NCBI GenBank assembly: GCA_027306915.1
Contig: DAHUYW010000057.1
Span: forward strand, 1 to 18,822
Direction of reading: 5' to 3'
Length of the DNA stretch: 18,822 bases
From: Spirochaetales bacterium
GTDB lineage: Bacteria > Spirochaetota > Spirochaetia > DAHUYW01
A program made the position numbers and the translations under genes. The first letter of the stretch is position 1. Each line of letters opens with the position of its first letter. The notes beneath the pieces are model-generated. The model was not told the origin of the DNA. It worked only from the letters and a program-made list of their open reading frames with translations, and searched no databases. Positions 1 through 6,279 of this stretch are shown piece by piece.

Positions 1-1310
1 AAGAGGGGGAAGTCGATGATCCAAGCGAATTGAAAGCTCTTGCCTTCCGTCAGACCGAGCTGGAGCCCGAGCCTTGTTCGCACTGCGCCCAACGAGGTAC
101 ACGCGGTTTTCCAGGAATCGGCCACCATAAGGATCAAGTCGCCTGGCCGGGTCCCGAGCTCCCGCAGGATTGCCTCCCGCTGCGACTCGAAAAACTTCGC
201 GACCCCGCCGTCGAAGCCTTCGTCCGTGACCTTCATCCAGGCGAGTCCTTTCGCTCCGAAGGTCTTCGCGGCATCCTCGAGCTCCGCTATCTGTTTGCGC
301 GAGTAGGTCGCGCAGCCCGGCGCCACGAGCGCTTTTACGACGCCCTTCGCCTCGAGGATGGTCTTAAAGAGCTGGAAGTCACTCCTCCCGGCAACGGCGG
401 AGAGATCCGCCATCTCGAGGGCGAAGCGAAGATCGGGTTTGTCGGTGCCGTACCGGTTGAGGGCGTCGTCGTAGGTGATCCGCCTGAACGGGATATCGAG
501 CCGAACGCCGACAGTCGTTCGGAAGATCGATTCGAACAGCCCCTCGACAAGCGCGAAGACGTCCTCCTTCGACACGAAGCTCATCTCGATGTCGATCTGG
601 GTGTGCTCGAGCTGCCGGTCGCCACGGGCGTCCTCGTCGCGGAAGCAGTGGGCGATCTGAAAATACCGGTCGAACCCGGAGACCATCAAGATTTGCTTGA
701 AGAGCTGGGGCGACTGGGGGAGGGCATAGAACTTGCCCGCATGGATGCGCGAAGGGACGAGAAAGTCACGTGCTCCCTCGGGGGTCGACTTGATGAGCGT
801 CGGCGTCTCGATCTCATAGAAACCCTGGCCGGACAGGTACTGGCGCACGGCAAGCGTCACCTCATGACGAAGCTTCATGCGTCGCTGCATGGAAGGGGTG
901 CGTAAATCTAGGTAGCGATACCGGAGGCGCAGCTCCTCCTTCGCGTCCGCCGCATTGTCGATCATGAAGGGAAGAACGTCACAAGTGGAAAGGACCAGAA
1001 TCTCCCGGGCCGCCACCTCGATGGCGCCGGTCGCAAGGTCGCCCTTGACCATTGAGGGGGGGCGGCGCCGCACCGTTCCGCTCACCGCGACGCAGTATTC
1101 GAACTTCAGACCCCGGACCTCGTGGCGAAGCGAGGCGGGAGCATCGGCGTCGACCACCACCTGCGTGATTCCGTAGCGATCGCGCAGATCAACGAAATGG
1201 ATTCCGCCGTGGTCGCGGATACGGTGCACCCAGCCGTTGAGGGTCACCATCTCACCGACACGAGAGACGCCCAGTTCTCCGCATGTGGCGCTTCTCTTCA
1301 TCTTGTCCAT
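1..1310 (-). CDS. aspS: Aspartyl-tRNA synthetase, 3' end beyond the window
   Basis: This is the N-terminal ~436 codons of a class II aspartyl-tRNA synthetase, which charges tRNA-Asp in the cytoplasm. It reads on the minus strand and runs off the left edge while still open. The N-terminal OB-fold anticodon-binding domain is visible (LNGWVHRIRDHGGIHFVDLR), followed by motif 1 (GFYEIETPTLIKSTPEGARDF region) and motif 2 (FRDEDARGDRQ, then EHTQID). The bacterial GAD insertion domain follows TDKPDLRF. The window ends just after FAWIIDFPL, so motif 3 and about 150 residues are outside; full bacterial enzymes are near 590 residues. The start is uncertain. ATG at 1310 (MDKMKRS) is used here. In-frame ATGs at 1328 and 1301 also exist, and none has a clear Shine-Dalgarno sequence. 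The gene is divergent from the cyclic-nucleotide/GGDEF cassette. Confidence 0.95.
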   Translation of the reverse strand, partial: MDKMKRSATCGELGVSRVGEMVTLNGWVHRIRDHGGIHFVDLRDRYGITQVVVDADAPASLRHEVRGLKFEYCVAVSGTVRRRPPSMVKGDLATGAIEVAAREILVLSTCDVLPFMIDNAADAKEELRLRYRYLDLRTPSMQRRMKLRHEVTLAVRQYLSGQGFYEIETPTLIKSTPEGARDFLVPSRIHAGKFYALPQSPQLFKQILMVSGFDRYFQIAHCFRDEDARGDRQLEHTQIDIEMSFVSKEDVFALVEGLFESIFRTTVGVRLDIPFRRITYDDALNRYGTDKPDLRFALEMADLSAVAGRSDFQLFKTILEAKGVVKALVAPGCATYSRKQIAELEDAAKTFGAKGLAWMKVTDEGFDGGVAKFFESQREAILRELGTRPGDLILMVADSWKTACTSLGAVRTRLGLQLGLTEGKSFQFAWIIDFPL

Positions 1311-1364
1311 GATCAGCGACTCTATCATCGAAGATAAGATCGATTCAAGTCGACACTTTCCGAT

Positions 1365-1393
1365 TTGACACATTAAGGAAAGTAATGTTTACT
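1365..1393 (+). promoter_or_regulatory. Sigma-70-type promoter of the CNB-GGDEF cassette
   Basis: A perfect -35 box TTGACA (1365-1370) is followed by a 17-base spacer and a -10 box TTTACT (1388-1393, 4 of 6 matches). Transcription would start near 1400, about 36 bases before the ATG at 1437. It lies in the 126-base divergent region between aspS and the first GGDEF gene. I could not identify a convincing promoter for aspS on the other strand. Confidence 0.6.
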
Positions 1394-1395
1394 TT
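1379..1395. promoter_or_regulatory. Inverted repeat over the -10 box, candidate operator
   Basis: AAAGTAA-TGT-TTACTTT is a perfect 7-3-7 inverted repeat. It extends to GG/CC on both sides if one extra T is allowed. It covers the -10 element of the promoter at 1365-1393, where a bound dimeric regulator would block RNA polymerase. It is not a terminator, because the flanking genes diverge from it. The regulator is unknown. Confidence 0.4.
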
Positions 1396-1436
1396 TCCCC
1401 ATAGCTTACGTAGCCCGGTTGGGCGATCGTAGACCC

Positions 1437-2510
1437 ATGGTAGATGTCGAAAAGGTTTCGCTTCTCAAGAACGTCAGCCTCTTTTCGAAGCTCAAAGATC
1501 ACGAGCTCGAGACAGTGGCCCGCTACAGCGGATATCGCTCCTTCCCTCAGGGCGAGAGCATCTTTCACGAAGGAAACGTCGCCGAAGAGCTCTATATCAT
1601 TCGCAGCGGAGAGGTCGTAATCTCCAAGCGCGCCGGCGAAGACGATGAGTCGAAGGTGGTGGACATCGCTCGATTCGTTGAGGGGGATTACTTTGGGGAG
1701 CTCGGGATGCTGGACAGCAAGCCGCGCAATGAGACAGCCACCGCGACCCGAGACACAACGCTCCTGATCTTTCCCGATCGTTCGGTCAAGTTTCGAGACC
1801 TTATCGTGGAACAGCCCGCGGTTTTCGCCCAGATTCTTCACAAGCTTCTTGCCATCGTCGCCGGGCGCATAAGGACGACCAACAATCTTGTCTCCGAAAA
1901 GTCGCCCTGGATGCAGGATCTCCGCCGCCAGCTTCTCGGCGATGAGCTTACCGGGCTGTACAACCGCCTCTTCCTCGATGAAGAGCTGGCAGCCCTGCTC
2001 CCCGGCTACGGGGCGGAAACCAGTCTCCTTATGATCAAGCCCGATAATTTCAAGCTCATAAACGACACCTACGGCCACGACGCCGGCGATCGGGTTCTCA
2101 AGCAGCTCGCCGAGGCGATCAGGACATCGTTGCGCCCGGGCGATGTCCCGGTTCGCTACCGCGGAAACGAGATCGGCGCGGTGCTTCCCGGGACGCCCAC
2201 CGAGAAAGCGGCGGCTATCGCCGAGGCGCTCCGGCTCGTCGTGCCTACCATGGACATCGCCGGGGCGACCGGAGGCAACAAGATCGTGGTCACGGTGAGC
2301 ATCGGGCTTGCCACCTATCCGCGCCACGCGGACAACCACAAACGCCTCGTGGAGCTTGCCTTCGAGAAGATGTTCCAGGCGCGCGAGGAGGGAGGCGACC
2401 GGGTGAGCGTCGCCCGTAGCGATCCAGGCGAACGCCTGGCGGACCTGCCGGGACCTGCGGCGGGACGATCGTCGGCCGCGGGCCACGTCGCGCATGGAGG
2501 GGCGCCCTGA
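1437..2510 (+). CDS. Cyclic-nucleotide-binding protein with degenerate GGDEF domain
   Basis: This 357-residue cytoplasmic protein joins an N-terminal CRP-like cyclic-nucleotide-binding domain (about residues 8-125) to a GGDEF domain (about 165-325). The phosphate-binding cassette FGELGMLDSKPRNETA keeps the Glu and Arg that contact cyclic nucleotides in this family. The GGDEF signature is replaced by RGNEI (242-246), and the metal-binding Asp of the usual DxD is Lys201 (IKPDNFKLIND). It should therefore not make c-di-GMP. The inhibitory-site motif RxxD is present as RPGD (233-236) at the canonical distance, so it may still bind c-di-GMP. The C-terminal ~30 residues are Gly/Ala/Pro-rich tail. 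ATG 1437 is preferred; an in-frame TTG at 1419 would add six residues, and neither has a clear ribosome-binding site. The next gene starts inside its stop codon. Confidence 0.88.
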   Translation: MVDVEKVSLLKNVSLFSKLKDHELETVARYSGYRSFPQGESIFHEGNVAEELYIIRSGEVVISKRAGEDDESKVVDIARFVEGDYFGELGMLDSKPRNETATATRDTTLLIFPDRSVKFRDLIVEQPAVFAQILHKLLAIVAGRIRTTNNLVSEKSPWMQDLRRQLLGDELTGLYNRLFLDEELAALLPGYGAETSLLMIKPDNFKLINDTYGHDAGDRVLKQLAEAIRTSLRPGDVPVRYRGNEIGAVLPGTPTEKAAAIAEALRLVVPTMDIAGATGGNKIVVTVSIGLATYPRHADNHKRLVELAFEKMFQAREEGGDRVSVARSDPGERLADLPGPAAGRSSAAGHVAHGGAP

Positions 2511-3493
2511 TGTCCGCAATCACCCCTGACTTCCTGAAGAGCGTCGCAATCTTTTCGCTCCTCGAGCCCGACGAGACCGAAAAGATCGCAGGCTCCCTGT
2601 GTCACGTCGAGGTGCCCAAGGATTCGGTCCTCTTTCGGCAGGGGGACGACGGGAATGAGCTCTATGTCGTTCAGCGGGGTGTGATCGCAAGCTCGATCGA
2701 GCTTCCCGACGGGGGGAATCGCGAGATAGCCCTCTTCCGGACGGGGGACTTTTTTGGGGAGATGTCGATTTTCGAGGAGGCCCCGCGCTCTGCAACCTGC
2801 TACGCAAAGGAGGATAGTGTTGTCTTGAGCCTTCGGGACAAGGATTTCTTCTCGTTCATTTCCGCCCACCCGCAGATAGCCATCAAGATCATGTACCGGA
2901 TGCTCAACATCGTCACTCAGCGGCTGGAAAACACCGGTGCCTTTCTTGCCGACATGGTCACATGGGGAGAGAAGGCTCGAAAACGGGCAATCACCGACGA
3001 GCTTACAGGCGTGTACAATCGGCGGTTTCTGGAGGATGTCATCCCAGACTATTTCCGCGCGGCTCAGGGCAACAACAGCTCGCTCGCGCTCATCATGGTC
3101 GACCTCGACCGTTTCCGCGAGATCAACGAGGCCTACGGCAACAAGGTCGGCGACCGGGCTATCCTGGAGGCGGTTTCGGCGTTCCGGCGGCATCTGTCGG
3201 AGAAGGACATCATTGCACGGTATGGGGGAGATGAGTTCACGGTGCTGTTGCCGGAGACCGGCCTGGATGGCGCCGCCGAGGTCGCCTGGGCCATCTGCCG
3301 TGACATCCGCGAGCTCACCTTCTTGAAGGAGGCCGGGGGGTCTATCAACCGGGGGACCACGAGCCAGGGGATCGCCTCCTATCCGGACTGCGCGACCGAT
3401 TTGAAGTCGCTGCGCATCTCTGCGGATGAGGCGCTCTACAAGGCAAAAGAGGCCGGCAAAGATCGCGTCGTGTGCGCAGTGCCCAAGAAGTGA
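2510..3493 (+). CDS. Cyclic-nucleotide-binding diguanylate cyclase
   Basis: This 327-residue paralogue of the preceding gene has the same layout. The cyclic-nucleotide-binding domain (about 10-125) carries FGEMSIFEEAPRSAT with the phosphate-binding Glu and Arg. A helical linker leads to the GGDEF domain (about 160-325). The active site is canonical: RYGGDEF (GGDEF at 239-243), metal Asp198 in VDLDRFREINEAYG, and DELTGVYNRR at the domain start. It is predicted to make c-di-GMP from two GTP, probably controlled by cAMP or cGMP binding. The I-site position reads SEKD (230-233) instead of RxxD, so classical product inhibition is probably absent. The start ATG overlaps the previous stop by one base (TGATG), and GGAGGGG lies about 8 bases upstream, implying translational coupling. 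Confidence 0.92.
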   Translation: MSAITPDFLKSVAIFSLLEPDETEKIAGSLCHVEVPKDSVLFRQGDDGNELYVVQRGVIASSIELPDGGNREIALFRTGDFFGEMSIFEEAPRSATCYAKEDSVVLSLRDKDFFSFISAHPQIAIKIMYRMLNIVTQRLENTGAFLADMVTWGEKARKRAITDELTGVYNRRFLEDVIPDYFRAAQGNNSSLALIMVDLDRFREINEAYGNKVGDRAILEAVSAFRRHLSEKDIIARYGGDEFTVLLPETGLDGAAEVAWAICRDIRELTFLKEAGGSINRGTTSQGIASYPDCATDLKSLRISADEALYKAKEAGKDRVVCAVPKK

Positions 3494-4702
3494 ATGGGTA
3501 TGGAGCTCATGGGATCATCTCAGAAAAAGAATATCGAGACGATCGCAGGTAAAAACCGAATCATCGACAACATCATTGAAGCTTTGGTAACGCGCGACCA
3601 CTTCCTTTTGCTCGGACACAAAAACCCCGACGAAGACTGCATAGCCTCGCTCGTCGGGCTGGCGATAATCCTCAGCAAGTTCTCGAAAGGAACTACGATC
3701 TATCTGGGTGCGACCATAGCCCGCCAGTATCAGTATCTCTTGAACATCTGCAAGTACAATTCGATCACGGTGACAAACGGCTTTTCGCCGAAAACCGACC
3801 CTGTTGAGGTCATTGCGATACTCGACACGCCCAAACCCTCGATGATCGACGCGAGTCCCGAAATCCTTTCGCTCTTCGATGATCCCAAGGTCGTCAAGAT
3901 CGAGATCGACCACCACATCGGCTCCGACGGCGCCTACTGCGGCGACGAGGCATATTCTCTCGTGACCGACGCGTCTTCGGCCGCCGAGCTTGTCGGTCAT
4001 CTCGCCCTCAAGCTACACAACAAGCGCAAGCTCCTTGCGGATCACCAGATCGACGAGCTGTTTTCGAGGAATCTCGTCCTTTCCCTCCTTACCGGAATCA
4101 TCGGGGACTCAAACATGGGTCAATTTCTCAAGTCGAACCGCGAGAAGCGCTACTACAAGATCTTCTCAAACATGTTCAACCTGATGCTGACGAAGGAGAC
4201 GACGAAGGAAACCAATTTCGCCAACATGAACGATATTCACCGAGAGCTTACTACGCTCTCCGGACAGGAGGAGAGCTGCTACCGCTACATGATCGGCCGG
4301 CGGCGGGCCTTCCCTTCCATAGGCTACGTGGTGTTGACGAAAGAGGACATGCGCAAGCTCTACAAGCGCTACGACAACGATATGGTGGTCGCGGTATCGC
4401 GGACCGTCGTGGACGCCCTCGCGGAAGAGAGCGGGGGGCTGGGGCTTGTCGCCTACTACGACAACCCAAAAGAGTCGGACCTCGTTCAATTTCGAATGCG
4501 TCGAAGCCGTCTCTTCAAAGATCTTGATCTGCGGGTGGTGCTCTCTCGTCTCGCTATCGAGAACGGCGGAGGGCACGAGGGGGCGATAGGCTTCCGGTTT
4601 CCCTCATCTCAAGTCGCCGATATCCGGCGCTATGTGCGCGAGCTCCTCCCCAAGGTCCAGGAGATGCTCGCCGCGACGCGCGAGGCCCATCGGGTGCCGT
4701 AG
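3494..4702 (+). CDS. DHH/DHHA1-family phosphoesterase
   Basis: This 402-residue protein has the metal-dependent DHH phosphoesterase domain followed by a DHHA1 substrate-binding domain. The Mn-site motifs are visible: GHKNPDED (His42, Asp46, Asp48), AILD (Asp111), the name-giving DHH at 139-141, and GDSN (Asp205). The DHHA1 motif is GGGHEGAIGF (358-367). Family members hydrolyse c-di-AMP, pGpG or other short oligonucleotides (nanoRNase/NrnA type), or pAp; sequence alone does not choose among them. The first motif has Glu where NrnA-type proteins usually have Gly (PDED against PDGD). The ATG follows the cyclase stop with no gap, so the two are almost certainly co-transcribed. This makes a role in c-di-GMP or pGpG turnover attractive, but that is inference. 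In-frame ATGs at 3500 and 3509 are alternative starts. Confidence 0.88.
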   Translation: MGMELMGSSQKKNIETIAGKNRIIDNIIEALVTRDHFLLLGHKNPDEDCIASLVGLAIILSKFSKGTTIYLGATIARQYQYLLNICKYNSITVTNGFSPKTDPVEVIAILDTPKPSMIDASPEILSLFDDPKVVKIEIDHHIGSDGAYCGDEAYSLVTDASSAAELVGHLALKLHNKRKLLADHQIDELFSRNLVLSLLTGIIGDSNMGQFLKSNREKRYYKIFSNMFNLMLTKETTKETNFANMNDIHRELTTLSGQEESCYRYMIGRRRAFPSIGYVVLTKEDMRKLYKRYDNDMVVAVSRTVVDALAEESGGLGLVAYYDNPKESDLVQFRMRRSRLFKDLDLRVVLSRLAIENGGGHEGAIGFRFPSSQVADIRRYVRELLPKVQEMLAATREAHRVP

Positions 4703-4709
4703 GGCGCCA

Positions 4710-5198
4710 TCAGCGAACGGTGCGGCACCGCGTGCATCCGAGGATTCGAAGGTACCTGGTTCCGTTTTTCTCCTGCATTCGCCCCACCACATAGCCGTCG
4801 GCCGTAAGCTCTTGCTTGCAGACCGGACAGCTTCTTGGCGGCCTCCGCGGGGATGCTCGGGCTGTCGCCGATGCGGTCTCTCCCGCACGAGGGGGTCTGC
4901 AGTGGGGGCAGCCGTAGATCTCGACAAAGGATTCGCCCGGCCCCGAGTAGACGACCGAGAGAACCCGTTCGCCTAAGCGCAGCGGAGTCTTGCAGAGCGG
5001 ACAGGGCTTGCCGTACTGCGGCTTGGCGAACCTTGTGGAAGCTTTCCTCCTTCCGGCTCTTTCCCGACTGGCTCGGACCAGGATCGAAAGCAGCCAGGCG
5101 ATGAGAATTACCAAGAGCACAAGGACGACGGCTTGGATGTGGGGCCCTCCGCGGATTGTGACTTCCGTGATGGTAAACCCCGTCCCTGCGATTGGCAA
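4710..5198 (-). CDS. Membrane-anchored double zinc-ribbon protein of unknown function
   Basis: This is a 162-residue hypothetical protein. One strong transmembrane helix (about residues 21-41, IQAVVLVLLVILIAWLLSIL) is followed by a basic stretch (RASRERAGRRK), which suggests the rest is cytoplasmic. Two zinc ribbons follow: Cys66/69/97/100 and Cys124/127/155/158. Both have CPxC-K at the start, exactly 27 residues between the Cys pairs, and an aromatic or hydrophobic run then G-C-x-x-C at the end. This looks like an internal duplication. The start is TTG at 5198: an in-frame TAA lies seven codons upstream, there is no earlier start, and AGAGG sits 4 bases before it. The gene converges on the DHH gene, leaving 7 bases between stops, and diverges from rsmI. 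Function is unknown; a Zn-ribbon sensor or scaffold is only a guess. Confidence 0.8.
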   Translation of the reverse strand: MPIAGTGFTITEVTIRGGPHIQAVVLVLLVILIAWLLSILVRASRERAGRRKASTRFAKPQYGKPCPLCKTPLRLGERVLSVVYSGPGESFVEIYGCPHCRPPRAGETASATARASPRRPPRSCPVCKQELTADGYVVGRMQEKNGTRYLRILGCTRCRTVR

Positions 5199-5220
5199 GG
5201 CGCCTCTTTGGGTTTAGAGT
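5192..5220 (+). promoter_or_regulatory. Possible sigma-70 promoter of rsmI
   Basis: TTGGCA (5192-5197, 5 of 6 matches to -35), 17 bases, then TAGAGT (5215-5220, 4 of 6 matches to -10). Transcription would begin near 5227, on or just before the rsmI start codon, so the message would be leaderless or nearly so. The -35 overlaps the start of the divergent zinc-ribbon gene. Confidence 0.35.
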
Positions 5221-5226
5221 CTGGCG

Positions 5227-5907
5227 GTGAGCATGCTCTACGTCGTGGCCACTCCCATCGGCAACCTGAAAGACATCACCCTGCGCGCCTTGGAGGTCCT
5301 CCAGAGTGTCGACGTCATAGCGTGCGAGGACACCCGTCACACCCTGAAGCTTCTGAATGCCCACGGCATCAAAAAGCGGCTGATTAGCTGCCGCGCGGAC
5401 AACGAAGAGCAGTCCGCAGCGGGGATCTGCGCCCTGCTTGAGGAGGGCCGCACGGTGGCCTACGCAAGCGACGCCGGAACCCCTTCGGTGAGCGACCCGG
5501 GCGCTGCCCTCGTGCAGGCGGTTCGGCGGGCAGGCTTCACCGTCGTTCCCATTCCCGGCGCCTCCGCCCTGGCGACCCTGGTAAGCGTCTCCGGGCTTCG
5601 CGAGAAGACCGTTACCTTCGAAGGGTTTCTATCGCCGAAATCCGGCAAAAGACGCGCGCGCATACGGGAGCTGCTTGAGCGAGGCGAAGCCTTCGTGGTC
5701 TACGAGTCCCCCTTCCGCTTCCTCAAGCTATTGACCGATATTGCCGATCTTTCACCTGAGAGAGAAATCTTCGTCGGGAGGGAGATGACCAAAGTCCACG
5801 AGGAGTACAGGGCGGCCACAGCGAAAGAGTTGCTCGAGGAATTTGGGACTCGCGGGAGGATCCTCGGAGAGGTTTCGGTACTTGTTTCGGGGAAGAAAAG
5901 GGCTTAG
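5227..5907 (+). CDS. rsmI: 16S rRNA (cytidine-1402-2'-O)-methyltransferase RsmI
   Basis: RsmI adds the 2'-O-methyl group of m4Cm1402 in the ribosomal P site, using S-adenosylmethionine. The tetrapyrrole-methylase-like fold is recognisable by its conserved blocks: [17 protein letters not shown] at the N-terminus, [27 protein letters not shown] and PIPGASAL. At 226 residues it is shorter than the E. coli protein (about 286) and stops soon after the core fold, so the usual C-terminal extension is missing. The start is GTG 5227 or ATG 5233; the second gives [11 protein letters not shown], and neither has a well-spaced ribosome-binding site. It is followed after 57 bases by flgM, and its stop codon overlaps the candidate sigma-28 -35 element. 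Confidence 0.93.
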   Translation: MSMLYVVATPIGNLKDITLRALEVLQSVDVIACEDTRHTLKLLNAHGIKKRLISCRADNEEQSAAGICALLEEGRTVAYASDAGTPSVSDPGAALVQAVRRAGFTVVPIPGASALATLVSVSGLREKTVTFEGFLSPKSGKRRARIRELLERGEAFVVYESPFRFLKLLTDIADLSPEREIFVGREMTKVHEEYRAATAKELLEEFGTRGRILGEVSVLVSGKKRA

Positions 5908-5931
5908 AATCAGGTTGCGCAAAGTCGATAT
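5905..5931 (+). promoter_or_regulatory. Candidate sigma-28 (FliA) promoter of flgM
   Basis: TAGA (5905-5908), exactly 15 bases, then GTCGATAT (5924-5931). The flagellar sigma-28 consensus is TAAA-N15-GCCGATAA, so 3 of 4 and 6 of 8 positions match at the canonical spacing. Transcription would begin near 5938, about 27 bases before the flgM ATG. flgM is commonly a late flagellar gene under the sigma factor it inhibits. Confidence 0.45.
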
Positions 5932-5964
5932 TCTTCTCCAGGGATGAAAAGGTAGGGTTCTGGA

Positions 5965-6249
5965 ATGACAATTGACAGACTTGGTCCTATCGATCCAGCC
6001 TCCCAGTTCAACAACGCCAGCAAGGGATCCAAAGCCGTCAGGAAAGAGACCTCCGATACCATTTCTCTCTCCTCTCAGGCAAAGGCCATGGGGGAGATCT
6101 ACCAGGCTGCCGAGAACGTGAAAAAGGCACCCGACATTCGCATGGATCGAGTCGAAGAGGTCAAACGCAAGCTCCAGGATCCTGCCTACCTCAACGACAA
6201 GGTGATCGAGGCCGTCGCCGACAAGGTGATGGAGCTCTTCGATCTCTAA
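5965..6249 (+). CDS. flgM: Anti-sigma-28 factor FlgM
   Basis: FlgM binds and holds back sigma-28 until the flagellar hook-basal body is complete. The 94-residue length fits the family. The N-terminal half is polar and probably disordered (DPASQFNNASKGSKAVRKETSD leading into ISLSSQAKAM). The C-terminal half has the helical FlgM signature: PDIRMDRVEEVKRKLQDP, then YLNDKVIEAVADKVMELF. The opening IDRLGPIDP resembles what I recall of spirochaete FlgM proteins. A candidate sigma-28 promoter lies directly upstream. No other flagellar gene is in the window, so it is an orphan here, placed between rsmI and the Fe-ADH-like gene. Confidence 0.88.
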   Translation: MTIDRLGPIDPASQFNNASKGSKAVRKETSDTISLSSQAKAMGEIYQAAENVKKAPDIRMDRVEEVKRKLQDPAYLNDKVIEAVADKVMELFDL

Positions 6250-6279
6250 GCATTCTGCTTCCCTATTCCCCCCTTAACT

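Noticed and set aside
30..905. A 291-codon plus-strand frame at the left edge
   Set aside because: It is antisense to aspS, whose class II synthetase motifs are unmistakable on the minus strand.
1389..2519. A 376-codon minus-strand frame opposite the first GGDEF gene
   Set aside because: The plus strand encodes clear cyclic-nucleotide-binding and GGDEF domains; the minus frame is their shadow.
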